64,000 nucleotides of DNA from Micavibrio sp. (GCA_028283745.1 JAPWJZ010000010.1:62001-126000), one strand, 5' to 3'; shown: positions 43,561-53,378, counted from the first letter of the stretch. The notes: generated by a model from the sequence alone, not told the origin. Numbers and translations are program-made.

Positions 43561-44334
43561 ATGACCAGCTTGGTCAAAACCACGCGCGAGGGCGAGATCG
43601 CGATCGTCACGCTCAATCTGCCGGAGAAGCGTAATGCTCTTTCGGTGGATTTGCGCCATGCGCTGATCGAAGCGCTGGAACCATTACAGATCGACCCAAC
43701 CTGCCGTGCCATCGTCGTCACCGGTGCGGGGGGGACGTTCTGTGCCGGCGGCGATATATCCGCCATGCGCTCCGACGATATAGCAGGGTCGCGCTATCGC
43801 CTGATCCTGGCCCAGCGGAGTGTTCGGATGCTGGCTGCGGGAACGAAGCCCACGATAGCCGCCGTCGAAGGCTTCGCCCTAGGCGGCGGCATGGCCCTGG
43901 CTCTGGCATGCGATCGCGTCGTCGCCAGTCCGACGGCGAAATTCGGTGCATCTTATTCCAAGGTGGGCCTAATGGCCGACATGGGCCTGTTGTGGACACT
44001 TCCCCGGCGGGTCGGCAGCGGCAAGGCTGCGGAAATCCTGATGCTGGGCGATACATTCGACGCAAGCGAAGCCGCAGCCATCGGCGTCGTGGACAAGATC
44101 GCTGGAGAGCAGAGTGTATTGGATACGGCGGTGGAAGAAGCAAAACGCTTCGCCGCGGCTCCCCCGCTCGCCATCGCGCTAACTAAGAATGCATTGGGGC
44201 GCGGCGTGGGCGACCTGGAAGTGGCTTTGGCGATGGAACTGGACGGCCAAGCAATTCTGTACCGCAGCAGCGACCACGCCGAAGCGCGCGCTGCATTCGG
44301 GGAAAAGCGGGCACCTGTCTTTTCCGGCACATGA
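43561..44334 (+). CDS. Enoyl-CoA hydratase/isomerase family protein (isomerase-like active site)
   Basis: 257-residue crotonase fold: oxyanion hole AGGDISAM and FALGGGMALALACD. Both catalytic Glu positions of hydratases are absent (GGGMAL in place of GGCEL; ASYSKVG in place of the QPE motif). An Asp appears in VGLMADMGLLW, as in PaaG-type isomerases (GLIPDxGG-like). I therefore expect an isomerase or other crotonase reaction rather than simple hydration. Confidence 0.8.
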   Translation: MTSLVKTTREGEIAIVTLNLPEKRNALSVDLRHALIEALEPLQIDPTCRAIVVTGAGGTFCAGGDISAMRSDDIAGSRYRLILAQRSVRMLAAGTKPTIAAVEGFALGGGMALALACDRVVASPTAKFGASYSKVGLMADMGLLWTLPRRVGSGKAAEILMLGDTFDASEAAAIGVVDKIAGEQSVLDTAVEEAKRFAAAPPLAIALTKNALGRGVGDLEVALAMELDGQAILYRSSDHAEARAAFGEKRAPVFSGT

Positions 44335-44399
44335 CCTCGAACATATCAGCGTCCCAGCAGCCAGGATAGCGCGACCTGCCCCAGGCCATCTCAAACAGG

Positions 44400-44430
44400 T
44401 TGCACTCCCTCTACCTTTGTATGCTATAAT
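44400..44430 (+). promoter_or_regulatory. Candidate promoter of gntR-1
   Basis: TTGCAC (44400-44405) and TATAAT (44425-44430) are separated by 19 bases, a little long. A partial match to the operator, TTGTATGCTA, overlaps the -10 and could be autoregulatory. Confidence 0.4.
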
Positions 44431-44509
44431 GACATGATCTGCTGCTGGGAGGCCCCTGACGTCCATCCCCATGGAGCGATTTTTGAGCGCGAAGAATTGA
44501 GGACGGACG

Positions 44510-45265
44510 ATGCGGAAAATGGAGCAGGGTACGAAAGCCCTGATCATGCTCAGGGACTCGATCTTGAACGGGGACCTGCCCGCTGGGGAGCGATTGCTCG
44601 AACTCGCGCTGGTCGAAAGATTGCAGATCTCCAGAACGCCTATTCGTTTCGCGCTGGATCGGCTGGCTGACGAAGGCCTCCTCGAAAAAATCAATGGCGG
44701 CTACGCTGTTCGTGCTTTCACACGACAGGAAATACGCGACGCAATCCGTGTCCGCGGCCTCCTGGAAGGTATGGCCGTGCGAATGGCCGCCGAACGCGGC
44801 CCCTTGCCGGAGCCACTCCAAGCCGCGCGACAATGCATCCAAGATCTGGAATTGGTCATAGCCAACCAAAGCTCCAAGAAGGTCGATGTAGAAAGCTACC
44901 TGTCAATAAATCGCCGATTCCATCAGGCGCTCATCGAAATGGCTGATAGTTTTGTAATTACTCGAATGTTGAACAGTATCTGTAGTCTTCCTTTTGCCTC
45001 GCCCAACTCATTCGTTATGGCGCAACGTCAGGTCGGTGATATTCGTCAGGTGATTTTCACGTCGCAGGTGCAACATCGCACCATGCTGGAAGCCATTGAA
45101 AATGGGGAGGGCGCGCGCGCGGAATCCATCGCACGCGAGCATGCTGAGCTTTCGCTGACCGCCATGCGAAAGACGCTGGAGAAACCGCAGCTGATCAATA
45201 AGATTTCTGGCATGGAACTGCTAAAGCTGACGGAAGACGAGATACCGGAACATAGTCGCTCTTAG
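44510..45265 (+). CDS. GntR family regulator, FadR/FCD subfamily (1)
   Basis: 251 residues: N-terminal winged helix (RDSILNGDLPAGERLLELALVERLQISRTPIRFALDRLADEGLL) and a C-terminal FCD ligand-binding domain (VRGLLEGMAVRMAAE; RRFHQALIEMAD). FCD regulators bind small carboxylate or acyl-CoA effectors, often with a metal. Start ATG has a GAGGAC site. It is a candidate binder of the four TTGTATACAA sites. Confidence 0.92.
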   Translation: MRKMEQGTKALIMLRDSILNGDLPAGERLLELALVERLQISRTPIRFALDRLADEGLLEKINGGYAVRAFTRQEIRDAIRVRGLLEGMAVRMAAERGPLPEPLQAARQCIQDLELVIANQSSKKVDVESYLSINRRFHQALIEMADSFVITRMLNSICSLPFASPNSFVMAQRQVGDIRQVIFTSQVQHRTMLEAIENGEGARAESIAREHAELSLTAMRKTLEKPQLINKISGMELLKLTEDEIPEHSRS

Positions 45266-45309
45266 TACGCTCTGATGATCTCGAAAATCGTCTCTGGACC
45301 AAGCACGCC

Positions 45310-46554
45310 TTACGCATCGCGGCTACCGTAGCTCGAGGCGAGGTCAGCCTGAAAGGCCGGGCTGGCTATCGCAATCAGGGCCTCGGCTCTTGCCTGAGCC
45401 GATTTTCCGCGCAAATCTGCTACGCCGAATTCAGTTACGACGAAGTCGACCGCATGCCGCGGAACGGCGATGGGCGTTCCTGCTGCGAAACGAGAAACGA
45501 TACGCGATGCCTTGCCTTTCCTGTCGGTCGCCGGCAAGGCGATTATGCTCTTGCCGCCTTTTGCCTTGTGCGCGCCGATCGTGAACTCCGGCAATCCGCC
45601 TGCACTGCTGACATAGCGGCCGCCAACCATTTCCGTGTTGCACTGGCCAAGCAGATCGACCTCGATCGCTGAATTGATCGCGGTCAGCTTGGGGATGCCA
45701 ACAAGTTTCGCCAGATCGTGGGTTTCGCTGACCTCGGCAAGTGTGACTTCGCGGCTCTGTTCAAGCCAGTCGTAAAATGCCTGGTCGCCTGCACCCGAGG
45801 CCGCGACGATTGTGCCGACTCCTTCTATAACCCCGCCTTCGACCAAATCCCGAGCGCCAGGAAGCACGATGCCGGAGTGTATGCGCAAGTTGCGCCGTTG
45901 CGACAGCGCCTTCAGCACTTGGCCCGGAACCTTGCCGATCCCGGTCTGGATCGTCGCACCGTCTTCGATCAAGGAAGCAACATGGCTTGCGATCTTGATC
46001 GAGACCTGGTCCGCGCTTGGCGTAGGGATATCGAGAATTGGACGGACCGTGCGTACCGCATAGTCGAAATCCGACAGTGCAATGGCCGCCCCCCCCAGAC
46101 CAGGCCGGATATTCTCGTTGATCACGGCGATGCTGCACTTTGCGGCGGCCGCAGCCTCCACCCCGAATTCGACACAAGGGCCGAGCGAGCAGCGCCCGCT
46201 CGCATCGGGTGGCGAAACTTGCAGGACGGCGACGTCCAGGCCAGCGCACCGGATATATTCTAAAATTTCATGGTAGCTTATCGGGACCACCGTCATGCGT
46301 GCAGGGCCATCAAGCGCTGCGGTCGGCAAAGGAAAAAAGCTGGTCACCCGCACACTTGGTTCGATTGTCGCAAAATCAAACATATTGATCCCGGCGATGA
46401 AACTCGTGACTATTTCGCTGCCCGCGACCAATTCCGGACGTGCCTTGAGCGCATCCAGAAAATCTGTAGGCTCACCTGAGGAGCCGGGTATAAAGACGCG
46501 GCGCCCGGCGATCACCGATCCGTCCATCGTTTTCCAATCGATCCAGTTGGTCAT
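45310..46554 (-). CDS. Acetyl-CoA hydrolase/transferase family protein
   Basis: About 414 residues from ATG 46554 (GAGGAAA site), 28 codons inside the track ORF. It matches class I CoA-transferases: GLGGAAIALSDFDYAV, IQTGIGKVPGQVLKAL, the Glu-containing INSAIEVDLLGQCNTE, and SSAGGLPEFTIGAHKAKGGKSIIALPAT. Such enzymes move CoA between carboxylates or hydrolyse acetyl-CoA. It is convergent with gntR-1 and divergent from the MaoC gene, with an operator between. Confidence 0.85.
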   Translation of the reverse strand: MTNWIDWKTMDGSVIAGRRVFIPGSSGEPTDFLDALKARPELVAGSEIVTSFIAGINMFDFATIEPSVRVTSFFPLPTAALDGPARMTVVPISYHEILEYIRCAGLDVAVLQVSPPDASGRCSLGPCVEFGVEAAAAAKCSIAVINENIRPGLGGAAIALSDFDYAVRTVRPILDIPTPSADQVSIKIASHVASLIEDGATIQTGIGKVPGQVLKALSQRRNLRIHSGIVLPGARDLVEGGVIEGVGTIVAASGAGDQAFYDWLEQSREVTLAEVSETHDLAKLVGIPKLTAINSAIEVDLLGQCNTEMVGGRYVSSAGGLPEFTIGAHKAKGGKSIIALPATDRKGKASRIVSRFAAGTPIAVPRHAVDFVVTEFGVADLRGKSAQARAEALIAIASPAFQADLASSYGSRDA

Positions 46555-46636
46555 TTTCCTCGGCCGCAGGTGAAATCGTTGGCTTTGCCGTTTGCGTAAA
46601 AATGCGGCACCGATGCCGTTTATAATGGAATACTCC

Positions 46637-46650
46637 AATTGTATACAATT
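46637..46650. promoter_or_regulatory. Operator-like palindrome AATTGTATACAATT (site 2)
   Basis: A perfect 14-base palindrome 83 bases upstream of the leftward CoA-transferase start and about 57 bases from site 3. It is the strongest of the four sites. Confidence 0.7.
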
Positions 46651-46694
46651 AAAGCCTGCAAGCGCTACCGTGCGGTGAGCTTGACAGCAGGCTT

Positions 46695-46706
46695 ATTGTA
46701 TACAAT
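46695..46706. promoter_or_regulatory. Operator-like palindrome ATTGTATACAAT (site 3)
   Basis: A 12-base palindrome just downstream of TTGACA (46681-46686), probably overlapping the promoter spacer or -10 of the rightward MaoC-like gene. It abuts the track's ATG at 46707. Confidence 0.7.
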
Positions 46707-46772
46707 ATGGAGAGACGGACGCAGCCGGCGCTGTCGTATGCATTTCCGTCGGTCAGGGCTACGGGATTGAGT

Positions 46773-47894
46773 GTGGCATACGAAGCTATAGATACGTCTG
46801 ATGTTGAACGCTGGATCGGAGAGACGATCGGCGGAGAACAACTGCGAGAACCGATTTCCGTGTCGGATATGCGACGCTGGGTTCAGGCGATGCACAACCC
46901 CAACCCCGTTCACTATGACGACGATTATCGCGATGCCGAGGGCGTTTTCGTGGCACCTCAGTCGTTGATCCTGGCCTGCGCCATTCGGCACGGCGTCACG
47001 CCTTCCATGCAGGGACAAATTCCCGGCGGCCGGCAGATGAACGGCGGCGATGAATGGTGGTTCTACGACCGTGTCAGTATTGGTGATCGAGTCACATCGG
47101 TGCGCCAGGCATTCGACTACCGCGTGACCGAGACTGCCTTTGCCGGTCCCACCATTTTTCAGCGTGGGGACACAGTCTACGTCAACCAGAATGGCAAAGT
47201 CCTTGCCAGGCAGCGATCGACCGCAATCCGCTTTCTTGCCGTCAATCTCAAGCAGAAGTCGAAAAAAGAGGACGGTTCCGCGCTTCCCGAAACGACGGAC
47301 GAGATGATCGGGGCGTTCGAACAAGAGCGTCTGGCCTATGCTCGAGCCCTTCGCGAAACGCCACCGCCTGTGGCGGCGGACGTAAAGGTCGGCATGAGCC
47401 TGCCTCGCCGGCTGGTCGGGCCCCATTCGATCCAGAGCTTCACGACCGAACAACGCGCGTTTCTCTATACGATTTGGGGGAATCTGTCGGACGATGGCCT
47501 GCCACGCACAGAGCGTGTGTTCCGGTCAGCCGATGCGGCGCTCGATCCCGAGTTCGGCGACGGCCTCTATCATGGCGCATCCGCAGGCCACACAGATTCC
47601 AAGTCGGCCGCGCAACGGGGCATGCCGCGTGCCTACGGCGCCGGCGCATCCGTATGCGCCTTCATCATCGATTATGCGGCGAATTGGGCTGGCGGCTCGG
47701 GGTGGGTGGAGCATTGTTCAATCCAGTATCGCAGCCCTGTGCTTGTCGGCGATGCTACCTATATTTCTGCCGAAGTCATCGGCATCGAACAGGCTGACGG
47801 GCATCATGTCGTGAAGCTTTCGGTCGAGGCCGCCAACCAGGCAGGTATCATCAATACGCGCGGCAAAGTCACCGTCCGCCTGCCGGTCACATAG
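46773..47894 (+). CDS. MaoC-like double-hotdog dehydratase
   Basis: About 373 residues with two hotdog halves. The N-terminal half has ISVSDMRRWVQAMHNPNPVHYDDDYRDAEG, matching the MaoC N-terminal domain; the C-terminal half has DPEFGDGLYHGASAGHTDSK and a closing strand SIQYRSPVLVGDATYISAEV. Such proteins hydrate enoyl-CoA or related intermediates. The track starts at ATG 46707, which abuts operator site 3 and lacks a ribosome site; I place the start at GTG 46773, after ACGGGA. TTG 46767 is another option. Confidence 0.8.
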   Translation: MAYEAIDTSDVERWIGETIGGEQLREPISVSDMRRWVQAMHNPNPVHYDDDYRDAEGVFVAPQSLILACAIRHGVTPSMQGQIPGGRQMNGGDEWWFYDRVSIGDRVTSVRQAFDYRVTETAFAGPTIFQRGDTVYVNQNGKVLARQRSTAIRFLAVNLKQKSKKEDGSALPETTDEMIGAFEQERLAYARALRETPPPVAADVKVGMSLPRRLVGPHSIQSFTTEQRAFLYTIWGNLSDDGLPRTERVFRSADAALDPEFGDGLYHGASAGHTDSKSAAQRGMPRAYGAGASVCAFIIDYAANWAGGSGWVEHCSIQYRSPVLVGDATYISAEVIGIEQADGHHVVKLSVEAANQAGIINTRGKVTVRLPVT

Positions 47895-47990
47895 AATATT
47901 TGCGAGGCCGATCTGAATTCGTCGGCCTTGCGCGACCCCCACACTTCATCCCTGGCACCGTCGGGGCAAAAAAATCCTGGAGAAGGCGGC

Positions 47991-50165
47991 ATGGACGACG
48001 CGATTAGTGGCTTAATTTCCGACCTGCGCCGGCAGGCATTCCCGCTCAAGGATACGCCTGAGTTCTGCATCCCCGAGCCGTTCGTGAAGCAACTGCTGCG
48101 CGCCGCCGGTGTACGTACACCAATTGGCGCCTTGGTCGGTCCGGCCGGCGTCGTCACCGCCGCCGAGACCATGCAGGCTCCCTTCGTTCTGAAGGCCTGG
48201 GGGCCGGGTATTGTCCACAAGAGCGAACTGGGAGCAGTCAAGGTCGGCGTGGGGCGCGAGGAACTCGATACCGCCGGCGCAGCCATGTTGAAGACGGTCG
48301 CCGGGTTCGGGATCGAAGGTGCGCAGCTCTACGTGGAGGAAATGGCGGAACCGGCCACCGAAATACTGTTCGGCATGATCTCCCGTCCGCCCTTCGGGAC
48401 GCTGGCCATATTGGGAATGGGCGGCACCAAGGCGGAGCTATTCGGCGCGCCGGTGGTCCGGCTGTGCCCTCTGTCGGCAGAGACCATCGGCGAGATGGTC
48501 GACACGTTCAACGGCGCCGCGCTCCTAAAAGGCTATCGTGGGGCGCCGGCCGCGGATCGCGACGCGCTGATCGCCACCATCCTCGCCCTTGCGGGGAAGG
48601 ATGGAATGGTGCAGCAGTTGGGCCCCGACTTCGCCGAATTCGAGTGCAACCCTTTGTTCGTTGGGCCATCCGGCGTGATTGCGGCCGACGCGCGACTCAT
48701 CCTGAACCCGGAAAAGAAAGGCGAAGCGCCGCAGCGCGCTCCGTTCGACGCCACCGCATTCTATACCCCAAAATCCGTAGCAGTGGTCGGCGCATCGACA
48801 AACCGCAAGACCGCCTGGGGCAATCGCACACTGGCGCGCTACCGCGCACTGGGCTGGACCGAAAATCTCTATGCGGTGCATCCGACGGCGGAAGAAATTG
48901 ACGGTGTGCCCACATACAAGACGCTGGGCGACATCCCGGGCGGGGTGGACTATGCCGAGCTCAGTGTGGCGGCCAATCTGGCGCCCGATGTTCTAAAGGC
49001 CGCGCGAGGTAACGTGAAGACTGCCACAGTTACCGCTGCGGGCTTTTCCGAAGTAGGCGACGCAGGCAATTCGCTGGAAGCCAGCCTGATCGCCTCGGCG
49101 GCGGAAGGCGGCGTGCGGTTCATTGGTCCCAACTGCATGGGCGTATATTCGCCCGGTGGCCGCCAAGCGTTCAGTGGCGCGACCTCGACCGAGACTGGCC
49201 ATATCAGCGCCGTCCTGCAAAGCGGCGGCCTCGCCACTGACCTCATCCAAACTGCCGCCGCGCAAGGGGTCCGCTTCAACAGCGTGGTGTCGGCCGGCAA
49301 TACTGCAGACGTTCGCCTCAGTGACCTCGTCCGCTATCTGGCACAGGACGATGCGACCCAGACGATCGGCATCCATATCGAGGGTGGCGCGGACATCGCG
49401 CTGATCGAAGCACTGCGGGATCTCGACGGACGCAAGCCGGTAGTCATCCTTCTTCCTGGCCTCAGTGCCACGGGCGGCCGCGTCGCCGCCTCCCATACCG
49501 GATCGATGACCAGCGAGCGGCGTGGTTGGGAGGCCTTGGTGGCGGCGACCGGCGTTACCGTTACCGAGACTTTCGAGGAGTTCCTGGCAGCCCTCGTCTA
49601 CCTCGATAAATATCGCGATCAGCGCGGCGGTGCCGATGAGTCGGTGCTCATCATGGGTCTGGGCGGCGGATCATCGGTGCTCGCTGCCGATGCATGCGAT
49701 GCACAGGGCCTGAGTGTGCCGATCCTCGCTGAAAATCTTCAGGCCAGGCTGGGCGACAAGAAGGGTGGAATTTCGATCAATCCCCTCGACGTCCGCCTCG
49801 GCCCGGCAGGCCCGCCAGCCGCCGCGCGCGAGATACTCGATCTGGTCCTACCGGTTCAGCCCTTCGCCGATACCATCATCCACGTGAATGCGATGAACTA
49901 CGCCAACTCGGTCGTGCCAGGGCGTTTGGCCGGCATCGATCATTTCATCGGACTGCTCGAAAACCTGACGAAGGGCACCGCCCCCCACACACGCATTGCT
50001 ATCGTCGTGCGCAATCTGGGTCATGCCCCCGGAGAATATCGCGACCTTATCCGGAATTTCATCGCAAGCGCCACGATCCCCGTGTTCGAGCGATTTTCCG
50101 ATGCAGCGGCAGCCATAGCTGCAGCACAGCGGTTCGACCGCCATCGCGAAGCGCGAAAGGCATGA
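47991..50165 (+). CDS. Acetate--CoA ligase (ADP-forming) family protein, fused
   Basis: 724 residues from ATG 47991 (GGAGAAGGCGG site; the track adds 21 codons). Domain order is ATP-grasp first (residues 1-240; GVRTPIGALVGPAGVVTAAETMQAPFVLKAWGPGIVHKSELG), then a CoA-binding Rossmann domain (SVAVVGASTNRKTAWG) and succinyl-CoA-ligase-like domains with FIGPNCMGVYSPGG (catalytic region) and VSAGNTADVRLSDL. Such enzymes make acyl-CoA from a carboxylate and ATP. This is a complete copy, unlike the partial one at 35949. Confidence 0.85.
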   Translation: MDDAISGLISDLRRQAFPLKDTPEFCIPEPFVKQLLRAAGVRTPIGALVGPAGVVTAAETMQAPFVLKAWGPGIVHKSELGAVKVGVGREELDTAGAAMLKTVAGFGIEGAQLYVEEMAEPATEILFGMISRPPFGTLAILGMGGTKAELFGAPVVRLCPLSAETIGEMVDTFNGAALLKGYRGAPAADRDALIATILALAGKDGMVQQLGPDFAEFECNPLFVGPSGVIAADARLILNPEKKGEAPQRAPFDATAFYTPKSVAVVGASTNRKTAWGNRTLARYRALGWTENLYAVHPTAEEIDGVPTYKTLGDIPGGVDYAELSVAANLAPDVLKAARGNVKTATVTAAGFSEVGDAGNSLEASLIASAAEGGVRFIGPNCMGVYSPGGRQAFSGATSTETGHISAVLQSGGLATDLIQTAAAQGVRFNSVVSAGNTADVRLSDLVRYLAQDDATQTIGIHIEGGADIALIEALRDLDGRKPVVILLPGLSATGGRVAASHTGSMTSERRGWEALVAATGVTVTETFEEFLAALVYLDKYRDQRGGADESVLIMGLGGGSSVLAADACDAQGLSVPILAENLQARLGDKKGGISINPLDVRLGPAGPPAAAREILDLVLPVQPFADTIIHVNAMNYANSVVPGRLAGIDHFIGLLENLTKGTAPHTRIAIVVRNLGHAPGEYRDLIRNFIASATIPVFERFSDAAAAIAAAQRFDRHREARKA

Positions 50166-50245
50166 AGCGCCGAAGCGCCGAAGCGCTCGGCTTGCGTGAG
50201 ATTTAACGTGCCGAACGCCAAGGCTGATTTGATACCCTCATAAAC

Positions 50246-50278
50246 GACAAGGGCCGCAGCAGCGCTGCGGCCCTTGTC
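50246..50278. terminator. Hairpin between the ligase gene and the MFS gene
   Basis: A 14-base perfect stem, GACAAGGGCCGCAG / CTGCGGCCCTTGTC, with a 5-base loop lies between convergent genes. There is no T-run. Confidence 0.5.
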
Positions 50279-50319
50279 ATATGGCGGCGACCCAACCCCG
50301 GGCGATGCCCGGACGTTGT

Positions 50320-51699
50320 TTATCCAGCCATTGCCGTTGCCCGACGCATCGGAGCCTGCGCAAGGCGGAACAATATGGCAGCCGCGATACTGAAGATGAC
50401 GAGCGTGACACTGATCGAAAGGCCGACCTTCTTTTCGTCTTGGAAAACATAATCGGTGAAACATGCGACGATCGAAGGGCCAAACGTTGCACCGCAAAAG
50501 ACCGTACAAATCCCGTAAACTGCAGTAATCCGACCACGCAGGTTGCTAGGGATCACAAGTTGCAAACCGGCGGTAGCCACGGCGGAGAAATTGGCCGCAA
50601 ACTTCGCCGGCGCCAGCAAGATCAGATATAACAGAGGCGAGCCGGCAAAAATCGTCGCGACTCCGGATGCCCCGGTGATGACCGATATCGCCAGATAATA
50701 GCGTGCCTGCGCATCCAGATGGCCTTTGTTATAGAGACGATCGACGAAGACACCGCTGGTCAAGGTGCCGATTATTCCTATGATCGCCACATAGGGACCA
50801 AGTATCAGGCCCACATCGCCAGGGGTCCAGCCCCAGTTCCTCTGCAACTGAGCGGGTACCCAGGACATCGCGGCATAGCCCGTCACCGCAAGGCACGAAA
50901 AACCACCGATATAGCAGCTGAAGAAGCGCGGATGTGCGCCTATGAACGCCCACACTTCGCTCCAACGCGGCTTCTGCGCGACACTGTCCAGGGCCGTCGC
51001 CCGTCGAGCGGGTTCCGGTATCAGGAAGATCGTGAACGCCAGAAACAAGCCGGGAAAGCCGGTGACGATAAATGCGACCTTCCAAGGGGCCATAAAGCCG
51101 AGCAACGGTAGCGTCAGCCCGCCCCCCGCCCAGTGGAGCACTGCACCGCCGACCATGAAGGCACCAGCGGACCCGATAAGCGACCCTACCCCCACCACCG
51201 AAAAGGCGAAAGCCAGCCGCCGTTTGGGAAACAGGTCGGTTAACATCGAAGCAATGGCTGGGTTCAGCGCCGCTTCTCCCAGTCCGACACCCAGTCGTGC
51301 CGCAAGCAGGGTAGAGAATGAGCCGGAAAGTCCACATGCACACGCGGCCAGCGCCCAAAGGAACACACCGAAAAAAATCGTGCCGCGCCGGGAATAGCGA
51401 TCGACGGCGTAGCCAAAGGGCAGCGCAGCGAGCGTATAGACGATGCTGAATGCAGCGCCCTGTAACAGACCAATCTGGGAATCATTGACCGCAAAGTCCG
51501 CCTTGATCATTCCCACCATCAAAGAAACGATCTGACGATCCAGAAAGGCGAGGAAGGACAGCGTCAGCAGGATCGCGACCGCCAACCAGGCGACGGCTGC
51601 ATTGGGAAAGGGAGATTCGAGGCACGGGGCGGCAGTCGTCTCACTTCCGGCAATCCCAGTAGGCTTGGCGGTTCGATCAATTGACATATCGAGACTCAT
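50320..51699 (-). CDS. MFS transporter (spinster-like)
   Basis: 459 residues with about 12 hydrophobic segments. The motif A region between TM2 and TM3 reads FGYAVDRYSRRGTIF; the N-terminal helix holds LAFLDRQIVSLMVG. This family is frequent in sphingomonads and takes up or exports organic acids. Its place in the locus suggests uptake of the pathway's substrate. The start may be ATG 51699 or an in-frame ATG four codons later. Confidence 0.88.
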   Translation of the reverse strand: MSLDMSIDRTAKPTGIAGSETTAAPCLESPFPNAAVAWLAVAILLTLSFLAFLDRQIVSLMVGMIKADFAVNDSQIGLLQGAAFSIVYTLAALPFGYAVDRYSRRGTIFFGVFLWALAACACGLSGSFSTLLAARLGVGLGEAALNPAIASMLTDLFPKRRLAFAFSVVGVGSLIGSAGAFMVGGAVLHWAGGGLTLPLLGFMAPWKVAFIVTGFPGLFLAFTIFLIPEPARRATALDSVAQKPRWSEVWAFIGAHPRFFSCYIGGFSCLAVTGYAAMSWVPAQLQRNWGWTPGDVGLILGPYVAIIGIIGTLTSGVFVDRLYNKGHLDAQARYYLAISVITGASGVATIFAGSPLLYLILLAPAKFAANFSAVATAGLQLVIPSNLRGRITAVYGICTVFCGATFGPSIVACFTDYVFQDEKKVGLSISVTLVIFSIAAAILFRLAQAPMRRATAMAG

Positions 51700-52195
51700 G
51701 ACAGCGCGACTTTCATAGGAAATATTACGTGTACGTTAGTGGCCGAACGCTGAGGCAATGTAACCATCATGCATCTTCTGAACAGCGCGGTTATCATGAC
51801 GGCCGCCAGACTGACTAGAAAGCAGACATAGCCGGGAATTCGATCGGTTCGATATGGTGCCCGATCGTCCTATCACGCCGTACCCGGTTCGCAACCGGCA
51901 TTGACCGACTGGGGTGCGACGATTGCCGCCATGTCTAAACGGCCTCCAACGCTATGCGATAGAGACCGCTAAGATTGATATCGACTATTCTATCGGCAAA
52001 ACCGAGGACGAATTTCAGCGGGTCCGCAACATTCAGGATACCACCACGTCGATTTTGCTGCTTCTCCGGGTGCCGATTGCCGAAATGTGGAAAAATGCCT
52101 TTCTACCATCAAGCTGCCATAACGCGGCTCTCATACTGATCGCCTCGACACAGATAAGGCAGCCGCTGATACCGCTGAAGCTGAATCGGCGATGA
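51700..52195. other. Gene-poor stretch between MFS gene and amidohydrolase remnant
   Basis: About 496 bases. The only longer frame here (51914-52195, +) has no recognisable features and no ribosome site, so I do not call it. The stretch probably holds the MFS promoter. Confidence 0.5.
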
Positions 52196-53378
52196 TTAGA
52201 GAATCGCCAGATCGACCTCGCGTATGTCCTCGGCGGTAACGTTGGCGGTCGGCGTGAAGTCGTCGGGGATGTTGAATGCACGACGGCCGTTGGTGTCGGC
52301 AATCTTGCGCCGAACACGAATGTCAATGTCCTCGCGCTCCATCAGTGCGGTGTGCGCCAGCGGATCGGAGCCATTGTCATTGTGACACATGTCGGTGCCC
52401 ATCATGATATTGTCTTCGCCCAGGATGGAGACGAGATACGGAATATCTTCATCAGTTTCAGCCGCGACGAACATATTGCGCTTCCGCATCTCTTCCTTGG
52501 GGTCCATCTCGACGATCTGCCGGGTCGGCCCTTTGGGCGTCAGCAAAAAGGACTCCGCGCGCTGCGCTGCACGCATCCGCTGAAAGTGATGGAAAGCGAA
52601 GGGCACCCAGGACGCACCCGATTCGACAAAGGCGAACCGCAGCTTGGGAAAGCGCTCGTAAAGGTCCGATTCCAAAACTGCGTAGAAGGCCTTCATCACC
52701 GTGGCGGCATAATGAAGGTTGTGTGCCATAGAGACCTTGTAGCTCGAGATGCCCAACCCCTCGATATGCTCGCGCGCTGCACCCTGATGGACGACAATGG
52801 TCAGATCCAGTTCCTCTGCCCGCTTGTAGAGCGGATAGAAATAGGGGTCGGACAGGAAGAAACCGTGATCGACGCCCTTGAGCATGATGCCAGTCGCGCC
52901 GTTGGCTGCCCCCGAACTCCAGCTCCTCGATCGCCTTTTCCATCGTACCGGTGGGGCAGACGAGTACCCAGCGCAGGCGATCGGTATACCCTTTGGTGGC
53001 TGCAGCCATCCAGCGGTTCCAGCTGCGCATCACCGCGACTTCGGCGTGCGGGTTTTCCAGTTCCGCGGCAATGAAATTAGTGGAGATCACGATCTGGACA
53101 TCGATGCCCAGCGCATCCATCTTGCGAATGCGTACGGCGGGATCGGTCAGGTGGCTAACCTCGCTGCTATATTCCGCACCATAGCCGCCTGGGCGGCCAT
53201 CTGTCGGAAAGCGGCGAGCGAAACTTTCACCGATCAGATACATCTGTTTTGGCGGAAGCCCCGGAACGGAGGCCGGCGATTCAACCACCACAGGACGATA
53301 CTGGCGCTCCGAGGGATCCATGTAATCCCAGCTCGCTTCGCAATCGATGATGTGCGTGTCGGTATCGATATAGCCCAT
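52196..53378 (-). pseudogene. Amidohydrolase (PF04909-type), frameshifted
   Basis: The first part (MGYIDTDTHIIDCEASWDYMDP...VCPTGTMEKAIEELEFG) and the second (MLKGVDHGFFLSDPYFYPLYKRAEELDLTIVVHQGAARE...GTDMCHNDNGSDP) are in different frames but belong to one amidohydrolase. The break is at a C-run on the plus strand (52909-52913); removing one base joins them as EFGAANGATGIMLKGVDHG. The metal-binding DTH and late Asp motifs are both present. Either a real recent frameshift or a sequencing error. Confidence 0.85.

Noticed and set aside
51914-52195. 93-aa ORF between MFS and amidohydrolase genes
   Set aside because: No ribosome site, no recognisable domain and a composition typical of a chance frame.
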